From an uncultured Litoreibacter sp. (lineage in GTDB: Bacteria > Pseudomonadota > Alphaproteobacteria > Rhodobacterales > Rhodobacteraceae): a DNA stretch of 64,000 nucleotides. Below are positions 37,029-46,060 of the stretch, piece by piece. Positions within the stretch are counted from its first letter, which is position 1. Each line of letters begins with the position of its first letter. The notes beneath the pieces are model-generated. The model worked only from the letters and a program-made list of their open reading frames with translations, searched no databases and was not told where the DNA came from. The position numbers and the translations under genes are program-made. The stretch covers positions 1 to 64,000 of the forward strand of contig CALHHY010000141.1 in the NCBI GenBank assembly GCA_938030665.1, given 5' to 3'.

Positions 37029-37061
37029 GGAACCGAACAACCTTTGCATGCGTTTGGTTCC
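37029..37061. promoter_or_regulatory. Divergent, overlapping EcfG-type promoters between nepR and phyR
   Basis: On the plus strand GGAAC (37029-37033) is followed after 17 nt by CGTT (37051-37054), an exact EcfG promoter driving phyR. On the minus strand GGAAC (37061-37057) is followed after 17 nt by TGTT (37039-37036), one mismatch from consensus, facing nepR-ecfG. The two share the same 33 bp and compete for space. Autoregulation by EcfG is therefore expected on both sides. Confidence 0.8.
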
Positions 37062-37107
37062 GAAAAAAATGCTGCCTTGGGTAGCAATCGTATCAGCAGG
37101 AGGCAAT

Positions 37108-37902
37108 ATGTCTGATATCACCGTAGAAATCGGTACCCACCTTCCATTCCTGCGCCGCTATGCCCGTGCCCTAACCGGTTCGCAAACCAGTGGCGACCAA
37201 TATGCAGCGGCAACAATTGAAGCGATATTGGAGGATCGCTCCACCCTAAACTCGGCAAGTAATGTAAAGGTCGGACTGTTCAGGTGTTTCCATTTAATTT
37301 GGGTAACATCCGGTTCCCCCGTCATGGGGGAAGAAACAGGTCTGCGCGCCGCTGCGCAGCGCCATCTTCAAAGCCTGACCGAAAACACCCGCGAGGCGCT
37401 GCTGCTCAGCACAATCGAAGCCTTCGAAACGGCCCAGATCGCTGAGGTTATGGCGATCGGGGAAGATGAAGTCACATCGCTTCTCAAAATCGCTCAGACG
37501 GAGATGGAGCGCAGCGTTTCGGGTAAGGTGCTGATCATCGAGGATGAGCCGATTATTGCAGCCGACCTGGAAAGCATCGTCGCCGATCTGGGCCACAAAG
37601 TGACCGGCATCGCGCGGACCCATCATCAAGCGGTTGAGATTGGTCAGCTGGAAGCGCCGGACCTCATTCTGGCCGACATTCAGCTGGCCGACAGCTCCTC
37701 CGGGATTGACGCCGTGAACGAGCTGCTATCCGCCATGGGTGAACGCCCGGTCATCTTTATTACTGCATTTCCGGAGCGCCTGCTGACAGGTGACAAGCCT
37801 GAGCCCGCGTTTCTGATCTCAAAGCCATACCGGGAAGATCAGGTGCAATCCGCCGTCAGTCAGGCGATGTTCTTTGCATCCACCGAGTCTCTGAAAGCAT
37901 AA
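37108..37902 (+). CDS. phyR: Response regulator PhyR (sigma-like domain plus receiver)
   Basis: The anti-anti-sigma factor of the general stress response. Residues 1-130 form a sigma-like domain (LPFLRRYARALTGSQTSGDQY; ENTREALLLSTIEAFETAQIAEVM) that mimics EcfG. Residues 138-264 are a receiver with VLIIEDEPIIAADL, phosphoacceptor Asp190 in LILADIQLA and Lys in FLISKPY. The start ATG 37108 follows AGGAGG; the longer frame from 36838 overlaps nepR and is rejected. Divergent from nepR. Confidence 0.95.
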   Translation: MSDITVEIGTHLPFLRRYARALTGSQTSGDQYAAATIEAILEDRSTLNSASNVKVGLFRCFHLIWVTSGSPVMGEETGLRAAAQRHLQSLTENTREALLLSTIEAFETAQIAEVMAIGEDEVTSLLKIAQTEMERSVSGKVLIIEDEPIIAADLESIVADLGHKVTGIARTHHQAVEIGQLEAPDLILADIQLADSSSGIDAVNELLSAMGERPVIFITAFPERLLTGDKPEPAFLISKPYREDQVQSAVSQAMFFASTESLKA

Positions 37903-38011
37903 GCTGTGGCTCGCATCGCAAAACCTGCTGCCTCGCAAAACGAGGGCGAGCTGCAAGCGACAGAGCCCCCAACACCAACCCTGCCCGCGCATCTAGCGCC
38001 GGTAGGGTTGT

Positions 38012-38419
38012 TCAACCGGTTGACTTACGAGGCGCGGTTGGGCGGGCATCAGCCACACCATGCACCGACAGGGCCTGAACAGAAGCGAGCGCCGCGCCGA
38101 TAACCTCCGGCGTGAATGGGGAACAGATTACTGGCCACCTCCGCAGCTTCGCATATGCGCGTGATTTTTCACCATTTAGCACAAGGATCTGCCCGCCAAG
38201 GCGCTCAATATCGTCATCTAGGTTCCAAATCGCCAGTTTCGCAGCCGGCACACAGATAAAGGCCGCATCTAACCGCGACTGCCGCTGAAGCAAGGAGCTG
38301 GCGCTCTCGAAGTTGAAGGCAGTCAGTATTCGTGCGTCGGGTTGCAGGTCTTGCAAAATCTCGGTCAGGTCGACCGCGACGACCTGATCAGCACATAAAA
38401 TGAGATGAGTTGCTGCCAT
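38012..38419 (-). CDS. Receiver-like protein lacking the phosphorylation residues (pseudo-receiver)
   Basis: A 135-aa product with the alternating strand/helix pattern of a CheY-type receiver (HLILCADQVVAVDLTEIL first strand and helix; LDAAFICVP third strand; ILVLNGE fourth; WPVICSPFTPEVI fifth). The acidic pair is reduced to one Asp (CADQ), the phosphoacceptor Asp at the end of strand 3 is replaced (ICVP), and the Lys before Pro in strand 5 is Ser (CSPF). It converges on phyR and is divergent from a Crp/Fnr gene. Function unknown; fold assignment is by pattern. Confidence 0.6.
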   Translation of the reverse strand: MAATHLILCADQVVAVDLTEILQDLQPDARILTAFNFESASSLLQRQSRLDAAFICVPAAKLAIWNLDDDIERLGGQILVLNGEKSRAYAKLRRWPVICSPFTPEVIGAALASVQALSVHGVADARPTAPRKSTG

Positions 38420-38466
38420 TCTCGCCCCTTTCGAAAAGCAAGAGCCGAGGATGGAACAAATCTGCC

Positions 38467-38480
38467 GTTAACGCATTAAC
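38467..38480. promoter_or_regulatory. 5-4-5 inverted repeat upstream of the Crp/Fnr gene
   Basis: GTTAACGCATTAAC has 5-bp arms GTTAA/TTAAC separated by 4 bp, the geometry of FNR/CRP-family sites, 27 bp before the start codon at 38508. It is a candidate autoregulatory site for the adjacent regulator. The half-site differs from TTGAT, consistent with a recognition helix that lacks the FNR residues. Confidence 0.45.
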
Positions 38481-38507
38481 CTATGACATAGCTAACGGGA
38501 CTAAGTA

Positions 38508-39236
38508 ATGGCAGTTAAATGCGCGAATTGCCCGCTCCGCAGACGTGAACTGTTTGTCGAGCTGGCGAGGGATGAAGTTGAGTTCATGCAGCGTTTTAAG
38601 GTTGGCGAATTGGTTGTTGACCCTGGGACACCGCTGCTTATGGAGGGCTCAAATAGCCCCCAACTCTATACCGCATTATCAGGTATGGGGTTGCGGTATA
38701 AACTTTTGAAGGACGGCAAACGTCAGGTCATCAACTTCGTGATGCCAGGTGATTTTTTGGGTCTGCAGGCCAGCGTTATGGGCGAGATGGGCCATTCGGT
38801 TGAGGCCACGTCGCGCATGACCCTATGCGTTTTTGACCGTTCCGAATTCTGGTCTTTCTTCAAGGCACATCCAAGCCGGGCCTTCGATTTAACATGGCTC
38901 GCCGCCGTGGAAGAACATTTCCTGGGCGAAACGTTGGTCACGGTTGGTCAACGCACTGCACTTGCTTCGATTTCCTGGGCACTTTTGAAGCTGTTCCAGC
39001 GCGGCAAGCAGTTGGATCTGGTGCGCGACGCCAGCATGGCGCTCCCATATCGGCAGCAAGACCTAGCCGATGCACTGGGCCTATCGCTTGTGCACACAAA
39101 CAAATCCCTGGCGAAGCTGCGTCAGTCGCAACTGGCGAGCTGGAGCGAGAAAAGACTGCACGTCATGGACGAGAACGCCTTGGCAAAACTTGCTCAAACC
39201 GATGCTAAGCCGTTGCCGCGTAGACCGATTATGTAG
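38508..39236 (+). CDS. Crp/Fnr-family transcriptional regulator
   Basis: A cyclic-nucleotide-binding-like sensor domain covers about residues 15-135 (LYTALSGMGLRYKLLKDGKR, FVMPGDFLG) and a winged helix the C-terminus (YRQQDLADALGLSLVHTNKSLAKL). An N-terminal CANCPLRRR (Cys5, Cys8) and Cys107 recall three of the four Fe-S ligands of FNR/FnrL; the third ligand of the N-terminal cluster is Phe here. The recognition helix VHTNKSLAKLR differs from the FNR/FixK type. It belongs to a common alphaproteobacterial subgroup; the signal sensed is unknown. Confidence 0.88.
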   Translation: MAVKCANCPLRRRELFVELARDEVEFMQRFKVGELVVDPGTPLLMEGSNSPQLYTALSGMGLRYKLLKDGKRQVINFVMPGDFLGLQASVMGEMGHSVEATSRMTLCVFDRSEFWSFFKAHPSRAFDLTWLAAVEEHFLGETLVTVGQRTALASISWALLKLFQRGKQLDLVRDASMALPYRQQDLADALGLSLVHTNKSLAKLRQSQLASWSEKRLHVMDENALAKLAQTDAKPLPRRPIM

Positions 39237-39259
39237 GAAATCGGTTTGGCCCTGCTGCG

Positions 39260-39472
39260 TCAATCTGCAGCAAAGCCCAGTTTGTGGATGGCGGCGCGGG
39301 CTTGTGCCTGTTCCTCCTGCGTACCGCCCAGAAGCAGCACATTTAGCGCGGACATGGTGCGGCTCAGGGACCGGTCGCGGATCATAGCCGAAAGCACGTC
39401 CTCTTCCGACCGGCCTTCCTCTGACAGCACGCGGTCGGCAGCGTTCCGCAATTCGGTTGTATAAAGTGACAT
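39260..39472 (-). CDS. Small hypothetical protein (70 aa)
   Basis: A 70-aa soluble, acidic, helical product beginning MSLYTTELRNAADRVLSEEG, with no Cys, signal or membrane segment. Codon use matches the surroundings and the gene converges on the Crp/Fnr regulator, 23 bp apart. I do not recognise a family. Confidence 0.6.
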   Translation of the reverse strand: MSLYTTELRNAADRVLSEEGRSEEDVLSAMIRDRSLSRTMSALNVLLLGGTQEEQAQARAAIHKLGFAAD

Positions 39473-39595
39473 GAGCGGCCTCCGTTGCTTTCATAACCAC
39501 CCAGTAACCGTAGGCGAATTTAGGGTCAGTCAAAGCAGAATTTCTCCTGCAGACCAGTTATCCCCAGAAAGCAGTGGGCCGGGCTTCGGTTCCGA

Positions 39596-41107
39596 TCAAA
39601 TGATGCGAAAACGGGCACGTATTTCGGCGTCCTGAGCAGCGCTCAGGTGGGTGGGTGGATGATCTGCCAAGATGGCCTTGGCCTGCGCCTTGGCCCGCTG
39701 CCACGCGTCCTGACCACCGCTTTCCTGCCAGGAGGTAGGCTGCGCGCGATCCGCAAGGGCTGGGTAGAAATAGTCCCGCTCCATCGCGGCGTAGGTATGG
39801 TCGCTGCCCAGAAAATGCCCCTCATCCAGGACAGATTTGCAGATCGCATCAAAGCCCAGGTTTTCCTCGGTGACCTCGACCCCGCGCAGGGCGCGATAGG
39901 TCATGGCATGCATCTCGTCATCCAGCACAAACGCCTCGAAGCTTGCGCCCAGCAAGGCCGCGGTCATCCCCGAGCTTTCATAAATCAGGTTGCCGCCCGC
40001 CAGCGCTGCGGCGAGGCTCGTCATCCCCTTCTCGACCCCGTATTGCGCGTCGATGGCCTTGGCGTCTGTCATAGAGGCCGCGACGCCGGACGGTAGGCCC
40101 AGCCAGTTTGACAGCTGTGCGGAGGCCGCATTCAGCAGCACCGTCTCCCCTCCGCCGCCCGCAAAAGCCCCGCTGCGCAGGTCAATGACAAGCGGCCAGT
40201 TGGAGAAGATCATCGGAAAGCCCGGTGCTATGACATTCACCATCACAAGGCTCGCCAAGGTCTCCGCCAGTGATTGCGCGAGAAACCCGGCCAGCGTCGC
40301 AGGCGCCGTGGCCCCTGCCTGTGCGGCGGTGATGCAGGACATCGGGATGTTATGCTCGATACATTTATAGACCACATCAACCGCGTCCTCCCCGAACCGC
40401 ATGGGCGAAATAACAGGTGAGATATGCGCCTTGACGAAGGGCCGTTTCGCGAACGCCCCCTCCCCGCCTGCCGCAATGTCGAAAAGGGCGACGATGGGAT
40501 CGACATGCTCCGCCACGGTGAAGGCTGTGGCGACGGGCTTGGTGGTGTTTTTCATCAGCGCGTAGGCGGTATTCACATCAAGGTCAAACATATCCGGCAC
40601 ATCTGTCGCGATGCAGCAACGGGTGAACCAGGCCACGTTTTCAAGCCTGTCCTGAAGCCGGGTGAAGTCATGCAGATCTTGCAAGGTAGAGGGGCGGTAA
40701 AGCCCTGTCTCGATATCAAGCGTGTTTACCGCCGCCCCGCCCGTGCCGAAGTACACCCGGTCGTCGCCCACCTCGATGGAGCGGTCTGGGTCGCGCCCGT
40801 GCAGCGTGAAACGCTTAGGTGCCGTGTCGATGGCATCTTCAACAAGGGCGCGCGGAAGCCCGATGCGTCCGCGTTCTAACGGCTCTGCCCCTGCGGCCAG
40901 CAGGTCCGCCCGCAGCCGGTCCGGCACCTCGCCCATGCCTAGCTCCGCCAGCAGTCGCAGCGCGGTTTGGTAGACCTTTTGCAGGTCTGGCTCGCTCAAC
41001 GGGCGGTACATGCCACCGCGCGCGCCGGGGGGGGCTGGGTTGGTTTGCGGCGGTGCGGCGCGTTGCGCCAGCCGCGCCGCGCGGCCTCCGGTAGATCTTC
41101 TGCTCAT
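39596..41107 (-). CDS. Trimethylamine methyltransferase (MttB) family protein, non-pyrrolysine
   Basis: A TIM-barrel methyltransferase of the MttB superfamily. The RRPLS-like N-terminus (MYRPLSEPDLQKVYQTALRLL), GTGGAAVNTLDIETG, and the C-terminal FLGSDHTY and YFYPALADR segments are family features. It has no in-frame amber codon, so it is of the MtgB-like kind that acts on betaines rather than trimethylamine itself. No corrinoid protein gene is seen nearby. It is divergent from a dimethylglycine dehydrogenase-like gene. The start is ATG 41107; a longer frame to 41143 exists. Confidence 0.88.
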   Translation of the reverse strand: MSRRSTGGRAARLAQRAAPPQTNPAPPGARGGMYRPLSEPDLQKVYQTALRLLAELGMGEVPDRLRADLLAAGAEPLERGRIGLPRALVEDAIDTAPKRFTLHGRDPDRSIEVGDDRVYFGTGGAAVNTLDIETGLYRPSTLQDLHDFTRLQDRLENVAWFTRCCIATDVPDMFDLDVNTAYALMKNTTKPVATAFTVAEHVDPIVALFDIAAGGEGAFAKRPFVKAHISPVISPMRFGEDAVDVVYKCIEHNIPMSCITAAQAGATAPATLAGFLAQSLAETLASLVMVNVIAPGFPMIFSNWPLVIDLRSGAFAGGGGETVLLNAASAQLSNWLGLPSGVAASMTDAKAIDAQYGVEKGMTSLAAALAGGNLIYESSGMTAALLGASFEAFVLDDEMHAMTYRALRGVEVTEENLGFDAICKSVLDEGHFLGSDHTYAAMERDYFYPALADRAQPTSWQESGGQDAWQRAKAQAKAILADHPPTHLSAAQDAEIRARFRII

Positions 41108-41265
41108 GGCGCCACGTGACACCGAAGCGGGCGCATGCTGCAAGAAAAATACGCGTGCCCTTCGGGAAGATTGAAACCGCGTTTTGATAGGTTGAAATGA
41201 CCACGGTACCGGATTGACCTAGCACCGTTTTTCTAGTCCCGATGGCGCAAAATGGAGGCTATGGC

Positions 41266-43707
41266 ATGAAATCTCAGACACGCGTGGTGGTTATTGGCGG
41301 CGGCATCGCGGGCTGTTCGACCCTGTACCATTTGACCCAGGAGGGGTGGAGCGACGTGGTGCTGGTCGAACGGGACGAACTGACCTCCGGCACGACATGG
41401 CATTCCGCAGCACAGGTCACAAATTTCGGCATGAACCAGACGATGGTGGGGCTGAAAACCCATTCCATTAACCTCTACAAGGACCTCGCCGCCGACCCTG
41501 ACTACCCGGTCAATTACAACCATGGCGATGGCGGCATACGGCTGGCCAATACCGAGGCCCAGATGGAGGGGTACCGGCACTTCTCTTCCATGGCGCGGGG
41601 CATGGGGGTCGAGTTCGAGGTGATCGATGCGCAGGAATGTGCCCGCCGCCATCCGCTGATCTCGACCGACAATCTGGTGGGTGGCCTCTGGGATGGGCAG
41701 GACGGCGATATCGACCCCGCTCAGCTTTGCCAGGCGCTCGCCCGTCGGGCCCGCAAGGCAGGCGCCGAGGTCTACCGCAACACGCCCGTCACCGGACTGA
41801 CGCAACGCCCTGATGACAGCTGGATCGTGCATACCGAGAAAGGCGAGATTGCCTGCGAGATTGTCGTCAACGCCTGCGGCTACCGCGTGAATGAGGTGGG
41901 CGGGATGATGGGGGTGCATCACCCCGTGGCCTCCATGGAGCACCAGTATTTCGTCACCGAAGACATCCCCGCCATCGCCGAGGCCGGCCACCGGATGCCG
42001 CTGCTGCGCTGCCCGATCTCGGATTATTACTGCCGGCAGGACAAGAACGGGTTGCTGCTGGGCTTCTACGAACAGGGCTGCAAAACCTGGGGGATGGATG
42101 GGATTGACCCGCATTTCACCAACGCCCTTTGCCCTGACGATCTGGACCGGGTGACGGATGTGCTGGAAGGCGCTTTCGCCCGCATGCCCGCCCTGACGGA
42201 GGTCGGCATCCACACCATCGTCAACGGCCCGATCACCTACACGATTGACGGCGCGCCTTTGGTCGGCCCGATCCCGGGCAAGCGAAACGCGTTTTGCATC
42301 ATCGGACTGCGCGCGGGGGTGGGCGAAGGCGGCGGTCACGGCTGGCTACTGGCGCAACAAATCGTCCATGGGGAGGCATGCTACGACACCTGGTGCCTTG
42401 ATCCGCGCCGGTTCGGCGATCACACGAATGTCGAGCTGACCGCGCTTAAAGCGGTGGAGGACTATCAGAACGAGTTCCGCTTCCACTTCCCCAATGAACA
42501 CCGGCCCGCCGGTCGCATGGCCAAAACCACGCCACTGACCCCGGTTCTGGCAGCCGAAGGCGCGCATTTCGCCCCGGTGCATGGCTGGGAGCGGGCGGAG
42601 TTCTTCGCCCCTGATCCGAATTTCACCGTGACCCCCGGCTTTCGGTTCGACGAAAGTTTCGATTTGGTGAAAGCCGAGGTGACGGCAGTGCACGAGGCCG
42701 TCGGCCTGACCGAAGTGAACGGCTTCAACCGGATTGAGGTCACAGGCCGCGACGCGCAAAGCTTTCTGGATCGAATGATCTGCGGCAGGCTGCCCCGCCG
42801 GGAGGGGCGCGTGGGGCTCGCTTATCTGCTGAACCATCACGGCATGATCAAATCAGAAGTGACGATCGCCAATCTGCCCGCGTCTGACCGGGGGCCTGCC
42901 CGGATCTGGTACGGGTCAGCAGCAGCGTCTGCCAGCCATGATATGGACTGGCTGCAAAACCATCTCGGCGCGGACGAGGATGTGCAACTGCGCGCCCTGA
43001 CCAACGACCAGACGATCCTGGTGCTCGCAGGACCAAAGGCGCGCGACGTGATGCGGGCTGTCAGTCGCGCTGATTGGTCCGCCGACGCCTTCCCGTGGCT
43101 TTCGGTCCGCGAATGCTTCATCGGCATCGCACCTGCTACAGTGATGTCGGTCAGTTTCTCAGGCGAGCTGGCATATGAAATCCACGTCCCGAACGCCAAC
43201 CTCTATGCGGCGTACCAGACGCTGCGAGGTGCAGGCGAGGCGCATCAGATGCGCCTTTTCGGCTCGCTCGCTGTCGACTCTATGCGGATGGAGAAAGGGT
43301 ATCTGCACTGGAAAGCCGATCTTATCACCGAATTTGACCCGTTCGAGACCGGACTTGATCGTTTTGTGAAGCTCGACAAGGAAGACTTCATCGGCCGTGA
43401 CGCTTTGCTGCGCCGGGTCGAGGCCGGCCCAATGCGCAAACTTGTTACGCTGCTGCTAGAAGATGATGAAGCACCCGCATATGGCGGCGCGTCGGTCATG
43501 CGCGACGGTCAGGTGGTGGGCACCGTCACATCGGGCGGATATGGGCACCGCGTAAACCAGAACATCGCCTACGCGTTTGTGACGCCAGATTTGGTCGGTG
43601 ATGGCACCGATCTGCAGATTGACAACTTGGGTCGCATGGTTCCTGCCCGCGTTTCTCATGCGGTGGCTTTTGATCCGGAGATGGCCCGGCCCCGCATGAT
43701 TGCCTAG
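41266..43707 (+). CDS. FAD-dependent dimethylglycine/sarcosine dehydrogenase-like protein with GcvT domain
   Basis: An N-terminal DAO-type FAD domain (VVVIGGGIAGCSTLYHL; SGTTWHSAAQV, where the His after Trp is the likely covalent FAD attachment residue) is followed by a C-terminal GcvT/aminomethyltransferase domain (about residues 430-813) that would pass one-carbon units to tetrahydrofolate. The 813-aa length matches dimethylglycine dehydrogenase. ATG 41266 is preferred because GGAGG lies 8 bases upstream; ATG 41242 is also in frame. With the divergent MttB it suggests quaternary amine demethylation. Confidence 0.88.
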   Translation: MKSQTRVVVIGGGIAGCSTLYHLTQEGWSDVVLVERDELTSGTTWHSAAQVTNFGMNQTMVGLKTHSINLYKDLAADPDYPVNYNHGDGGIRLANTEAQMEGYRHFSSMARGMGVEFEVIDAQECARRHPLISTDNLVGGLWDGQDGDIDPAQLCQALARRARKAGAEVYRNTPVTGLTQRPDDSWIVHTEKGEIACEIVVNACGYRVNEVGGMMGVHHPVASMEHQYFVTEDIPAIAEAGHRMPLLRCPISDYYCRQDKNGLLLGFYEQGCKTWGMDGIDPHFTNALCPDDLDRVTDVLEGAFARMPALTEVGIHTIVNGPITYTIDGAPLVGPIPGKRNAFCIIGLRAGVGEGGGHGWLLAQQIVHGEACYDTWCLDPRRFGDHTNVELTALKAVEDYQNEFRFHFPNEHRPAGRMAKTTPLTPVLAAEGAHFAPVHGWERAEFFAPDPNFTVTPGFRFDESFDLVKAEVTAVHEAVGLTEVNGFNRIEVTGRDAQSFLDRMICGRLPRREGRVGLAYLLNHHGMIKSEVTIANLPASDRGPARIWYGSAAASASHDMDWLQNHLGADEDVQLRALTNDQTILVLAGPKARDVMRAVSRADWSADAFPWLSVRECFIGIAPATVMSVSFSGELAYEIHVPNANLYAAYQTLRGAGEAHQMRLFGSLAVDSMRMEKGYLHWKADLITEFDPFETGLDRFVKLDKEDFIGRDALLRRVEAGPMRKLVTLLLEDDEAPAYGGASVMRDGQVVGTVTSGGYGHRVNQNIAYAFVTPDLVGDGTDLQIDNLGRMVPARVSHAVAFDPEMARPRMIA

Positions 43708-43768
43708 ATTCGCGGTTCCCAAACGGGCCGCCAGTCGCCGGAATTGTCCCGCGATCAGAAAAAATAAA

Positions 43769-43780
43769 TGTCATATGACA
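43769..43780. promoter_or_regulatory. 12-bp perfect palindrome upstream of the glycosyltransferase operon
   Basis: TGTCATATGACA is a perfect palindrome in the 203-bp gap between the dehydrogenase stop and GTG 43910. It could be an operator for either flank. Short palindromes of this length can arise by chance. Confidence 0.25.
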
Positions 43781-43909
43781 GAATTGACTGCGAGAACGGG
43801 TGTTTACCCCTCGCTTTAGCGGCCTAGTTTTTGCATCTCAGGCAATTACCGGTAATACTTCAGAAATTGGTGGTTTATCTGGTGATTCTTAACGCCCCTG
43901 GGAGCAGAC

Positions 43910-46060
43910 GTGTCTGTGGACAACTCCAAATCTGATCTGACGACCTCACAAGAGCCCAAATCCGCGGATCCGACCGTCGAGGACATGTTGAACGATGGCA
44001 GCTGGGAGGCACGGGTCGCCGCCGCACGTAAAAAACGTGACCAGCTGAAAGCCACCGGCGAGAAACGCAAACCTGTTCTGAAACCCAAATTCCCCGAGCT
44101 TGCGGGCGGATTGCCTGCAGCCGGCATAGCGGCGCACGCAGGCGATGACGCCCCCGCCAAGCTGCGGAAACCAACCGCCTCTGCAAAGCCCATCCCGCCG
44201 AAACAGGTTGCGCCAAAAGCCGCTGCCCCGGTCCTAAATGGCGATCTGCCCGAAACCCCTGAGCTTCGAACACCACCGCCTGACCCGATTGCGGATGATC
44301 TCAGCCATGCTGTAGTTTCCCCCGCCGACACGACAGAACCATCAGAGAAAGCCACCGCGATCATTGCGGCGACTGCGCTGAAATCGGCCCCGCAGCCGAC
44401 CAAGAGCTATGCGCTGAGCAAAACCGCTATCGTGGCCTTCGCCTGCTCATTCGGCATCGGCATCGGGGCGGTCATCGGCGCGGGCCTCATGTGGTCCTTG
44501 GGTGGTTTCGAACCGACACCACTGGCAAGTCAACCCGCGACCAGCGACGCCACGCCGCGCCCGCTGCAGGTCGTCTTTGCGCCGCACCTGAACGCCCCGG
44601 CGCCCGCGGGTTTTGACGGGGCGGCTTTCGTTTCCGTCGGGGCATACGGCGCTCCTACCCCCGGCGCATCGCTCGGCCGACCCGCCGTCGATTTAGAAAC
44701 TGCGCCGATCATACAGACCCCCGGTCCTGCACCGCGATTGTTGAGCCAAGCGACCTCTAACCTCGCCTCATTATCAGCGGTTCCGGCAGCGTTTGTCGCA
44801 CCGAAGGTCACGGCAGCGCCGCTTCAGTTGAGCGCCCCCGGCCCTGCCCTGTTTCATCAGAGCAGTGCGGCATTGTTTGCGTCAGGCACCCCGCGCGGCT
44901 TTGAGTTGAGCCCGGAGGTTGACAGCCTCGCCCCGCAACTGAGCCGCGCGCCGCAAGCCGACGCAACCACGCCGGACACATCTATTGCCGCGTTGGACCC
45001 CTTGGCCGCATCACCGGCGATCGACAATGCCTTCGCAAAGATCGCCACGGCCCTGCCCGCGCGCCAGCGCATCGAGCTGTTTTCGCCGGGGCCAGCGGTC
45101 GCGAGCGTTGCGCCCAATCTGGCCCAACCGGCAGGGCCATTGCAACTTGCGCTTGGTTTTCAAGGCCTCCAGAGCACGGCCTCATCGCACAATACGCTGC
45201 AGCTAGCATCCCTTAAAAATCCGACACCTGCACTGACCGATCTTCCCGTTGCGGTGATTGCGCCACAGCTGGTTAAGGCGGCATTTGCCGTCTCGCCATT
45301 GGACACGGTGCCCGCCGTTAGTGACGGCAATTTCTACGTATCCGCTTGGGCGCAGAATCTATTACAGCAGCCTGCCGCGCTCCGCTCTGAGTTTTCTGGA
45401 CATGACGCGATTTTTGTTGGGGTGGCGCCGGTGGCTGGCTACCCGGTCTTTACAGCGGTTGAACCAATAACTGCCGATATCGCTCCTCGGGTTGCAAATG
45501 CCGGATTGCCGGGGTCAGCGACCCTGCCCGTCGCGACACTGTCAGCCCCTGCGCTTTTGAATGCTGCGGCGCGTGACGGAACGCCTGCGCCTGATCTTGC
45601 ATCGTGGCGCGCGCCAACATTGGTAGAAGCGCTTGGGTTGGGCGAGGCCACGCTCGCGCGGGTCGAATTTGTTCTCAACGCGCCTGATACGGTAAAGCCT
45701 GACGACGTCGCATCCGCGGCAGCAGCGCTGCAGCGGACCGGCCTTAAGCTGAAGGCGCAGAACGACGTCCCGTTCAAGATCACCCGCCCCCATATCCGGT
45801 TCTACAATGCCGCCGACGCGGAGCTGGCGCAGGCACTGGCCTCCCGGTTCGAGGTCGAGTTGCGCGATTTCACACGTGCCGGAACGGCTGCGGGCGCGAA
45901 CCGGATTGAGTATTGGATGGCTGGCGACTCGACAAGCAAACCGGCTGCGCAACCGCGCACTGTCCGCAAGCCGCGCGCGAGCGTACCGCGCCGCGTCGAT
46001 CCGCGCGCCGCTTTACGTCAGCGATTGGCGCAAAAACTGCGTCAAGGGGATCATTTATAG
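43910..46060 (+). CDS. Large Pro/Ala-rich single-span membrane protein of unknown function
   Basis: A 716-aa product with GTG start and a GGGAG ribosome site. Residues 1-165 are charged then Pro/Ala-rich and cytoplasmic; one membrane helix (about 176-196, AFACSFGIGIGAVIGAGLMW) follows; the rest should be periplasmic. Residues about 205-580 are low-complexity Pro/Ala/Val/Ser with recurring L-x-P and AP patterns. A folded C-terminal part (about 585-670) ends in an Arg-rich tail. The part ending IEYWMAG recalls LytR-C or SPOR-like domains, weakly. It heads a five-gene operon with two glycosyltransferases. I do not recognise a family. Confidence 0.75.
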   Translation: MSVDNSKSDLTTSQEPKSADPTVEDMLNDGSWEARVAAARKKRDQLKATGEKRKPVLKPKFPELAGGLPAAGIAAHAGDDAPAKLRKPTASAKPIPPKQVAPKAAAPVLNGDLPETPELRTPPPDPIADDLSHAVVSPADTTEPSEKATAIIAATALKSAPQPTKSYALSKTAIVAFACSFGIGIGAVIGAGLMWSLGGFEPTPLASQPATSDATPRPLQVVFAPHLNAPAPAGFDGAAFVSVGAYGAPTPGASLGRPAVDLETAPIIQTPGPAPRLLSQATSNLASLSAVPAAFVAPKVTAAPLQLSAPGPALFHQSSAALFASGTPRGFELSPEVDSLAPQLSRAPQADATTPDTSIAALDPLAASPAIDNAFAKIATALPARQRIELFSPGPAVASVAPNLAQPAGPLQLALGFQGLQSTASSHNTLQLASLKNPTPALTDLPVAVIAPQLVKAAFAVSPLDTVPAVSDGNFYVSAWAQNLLQQPAALRSEFSGHDAIFVGVAPVAGYPVFTAVEPITADIAPRVANAGLPGSATLPVATLSAPALLNAAARDGTPAPDLASWRAPTLVEALGLGEATLARVEFVLNAPDTVKPDDVASAAAALQRTGLKLKAQNDVPFKITRPHIRFYNAADAELAQALASRFEVELRDFTRAGTAAGANRIEYWMAGDSTSKPAAQPRTVRKPRASVPRRVDPRAALRQRLAQKLRQGDHL

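Noticed and set aside
37906-38103. 65-codon plus-strand frame just after phyR
   Set aside because: It overlaps the 3' end of the pseudo-receiver gene, has a Pro-rich product and no family; I could not support it.
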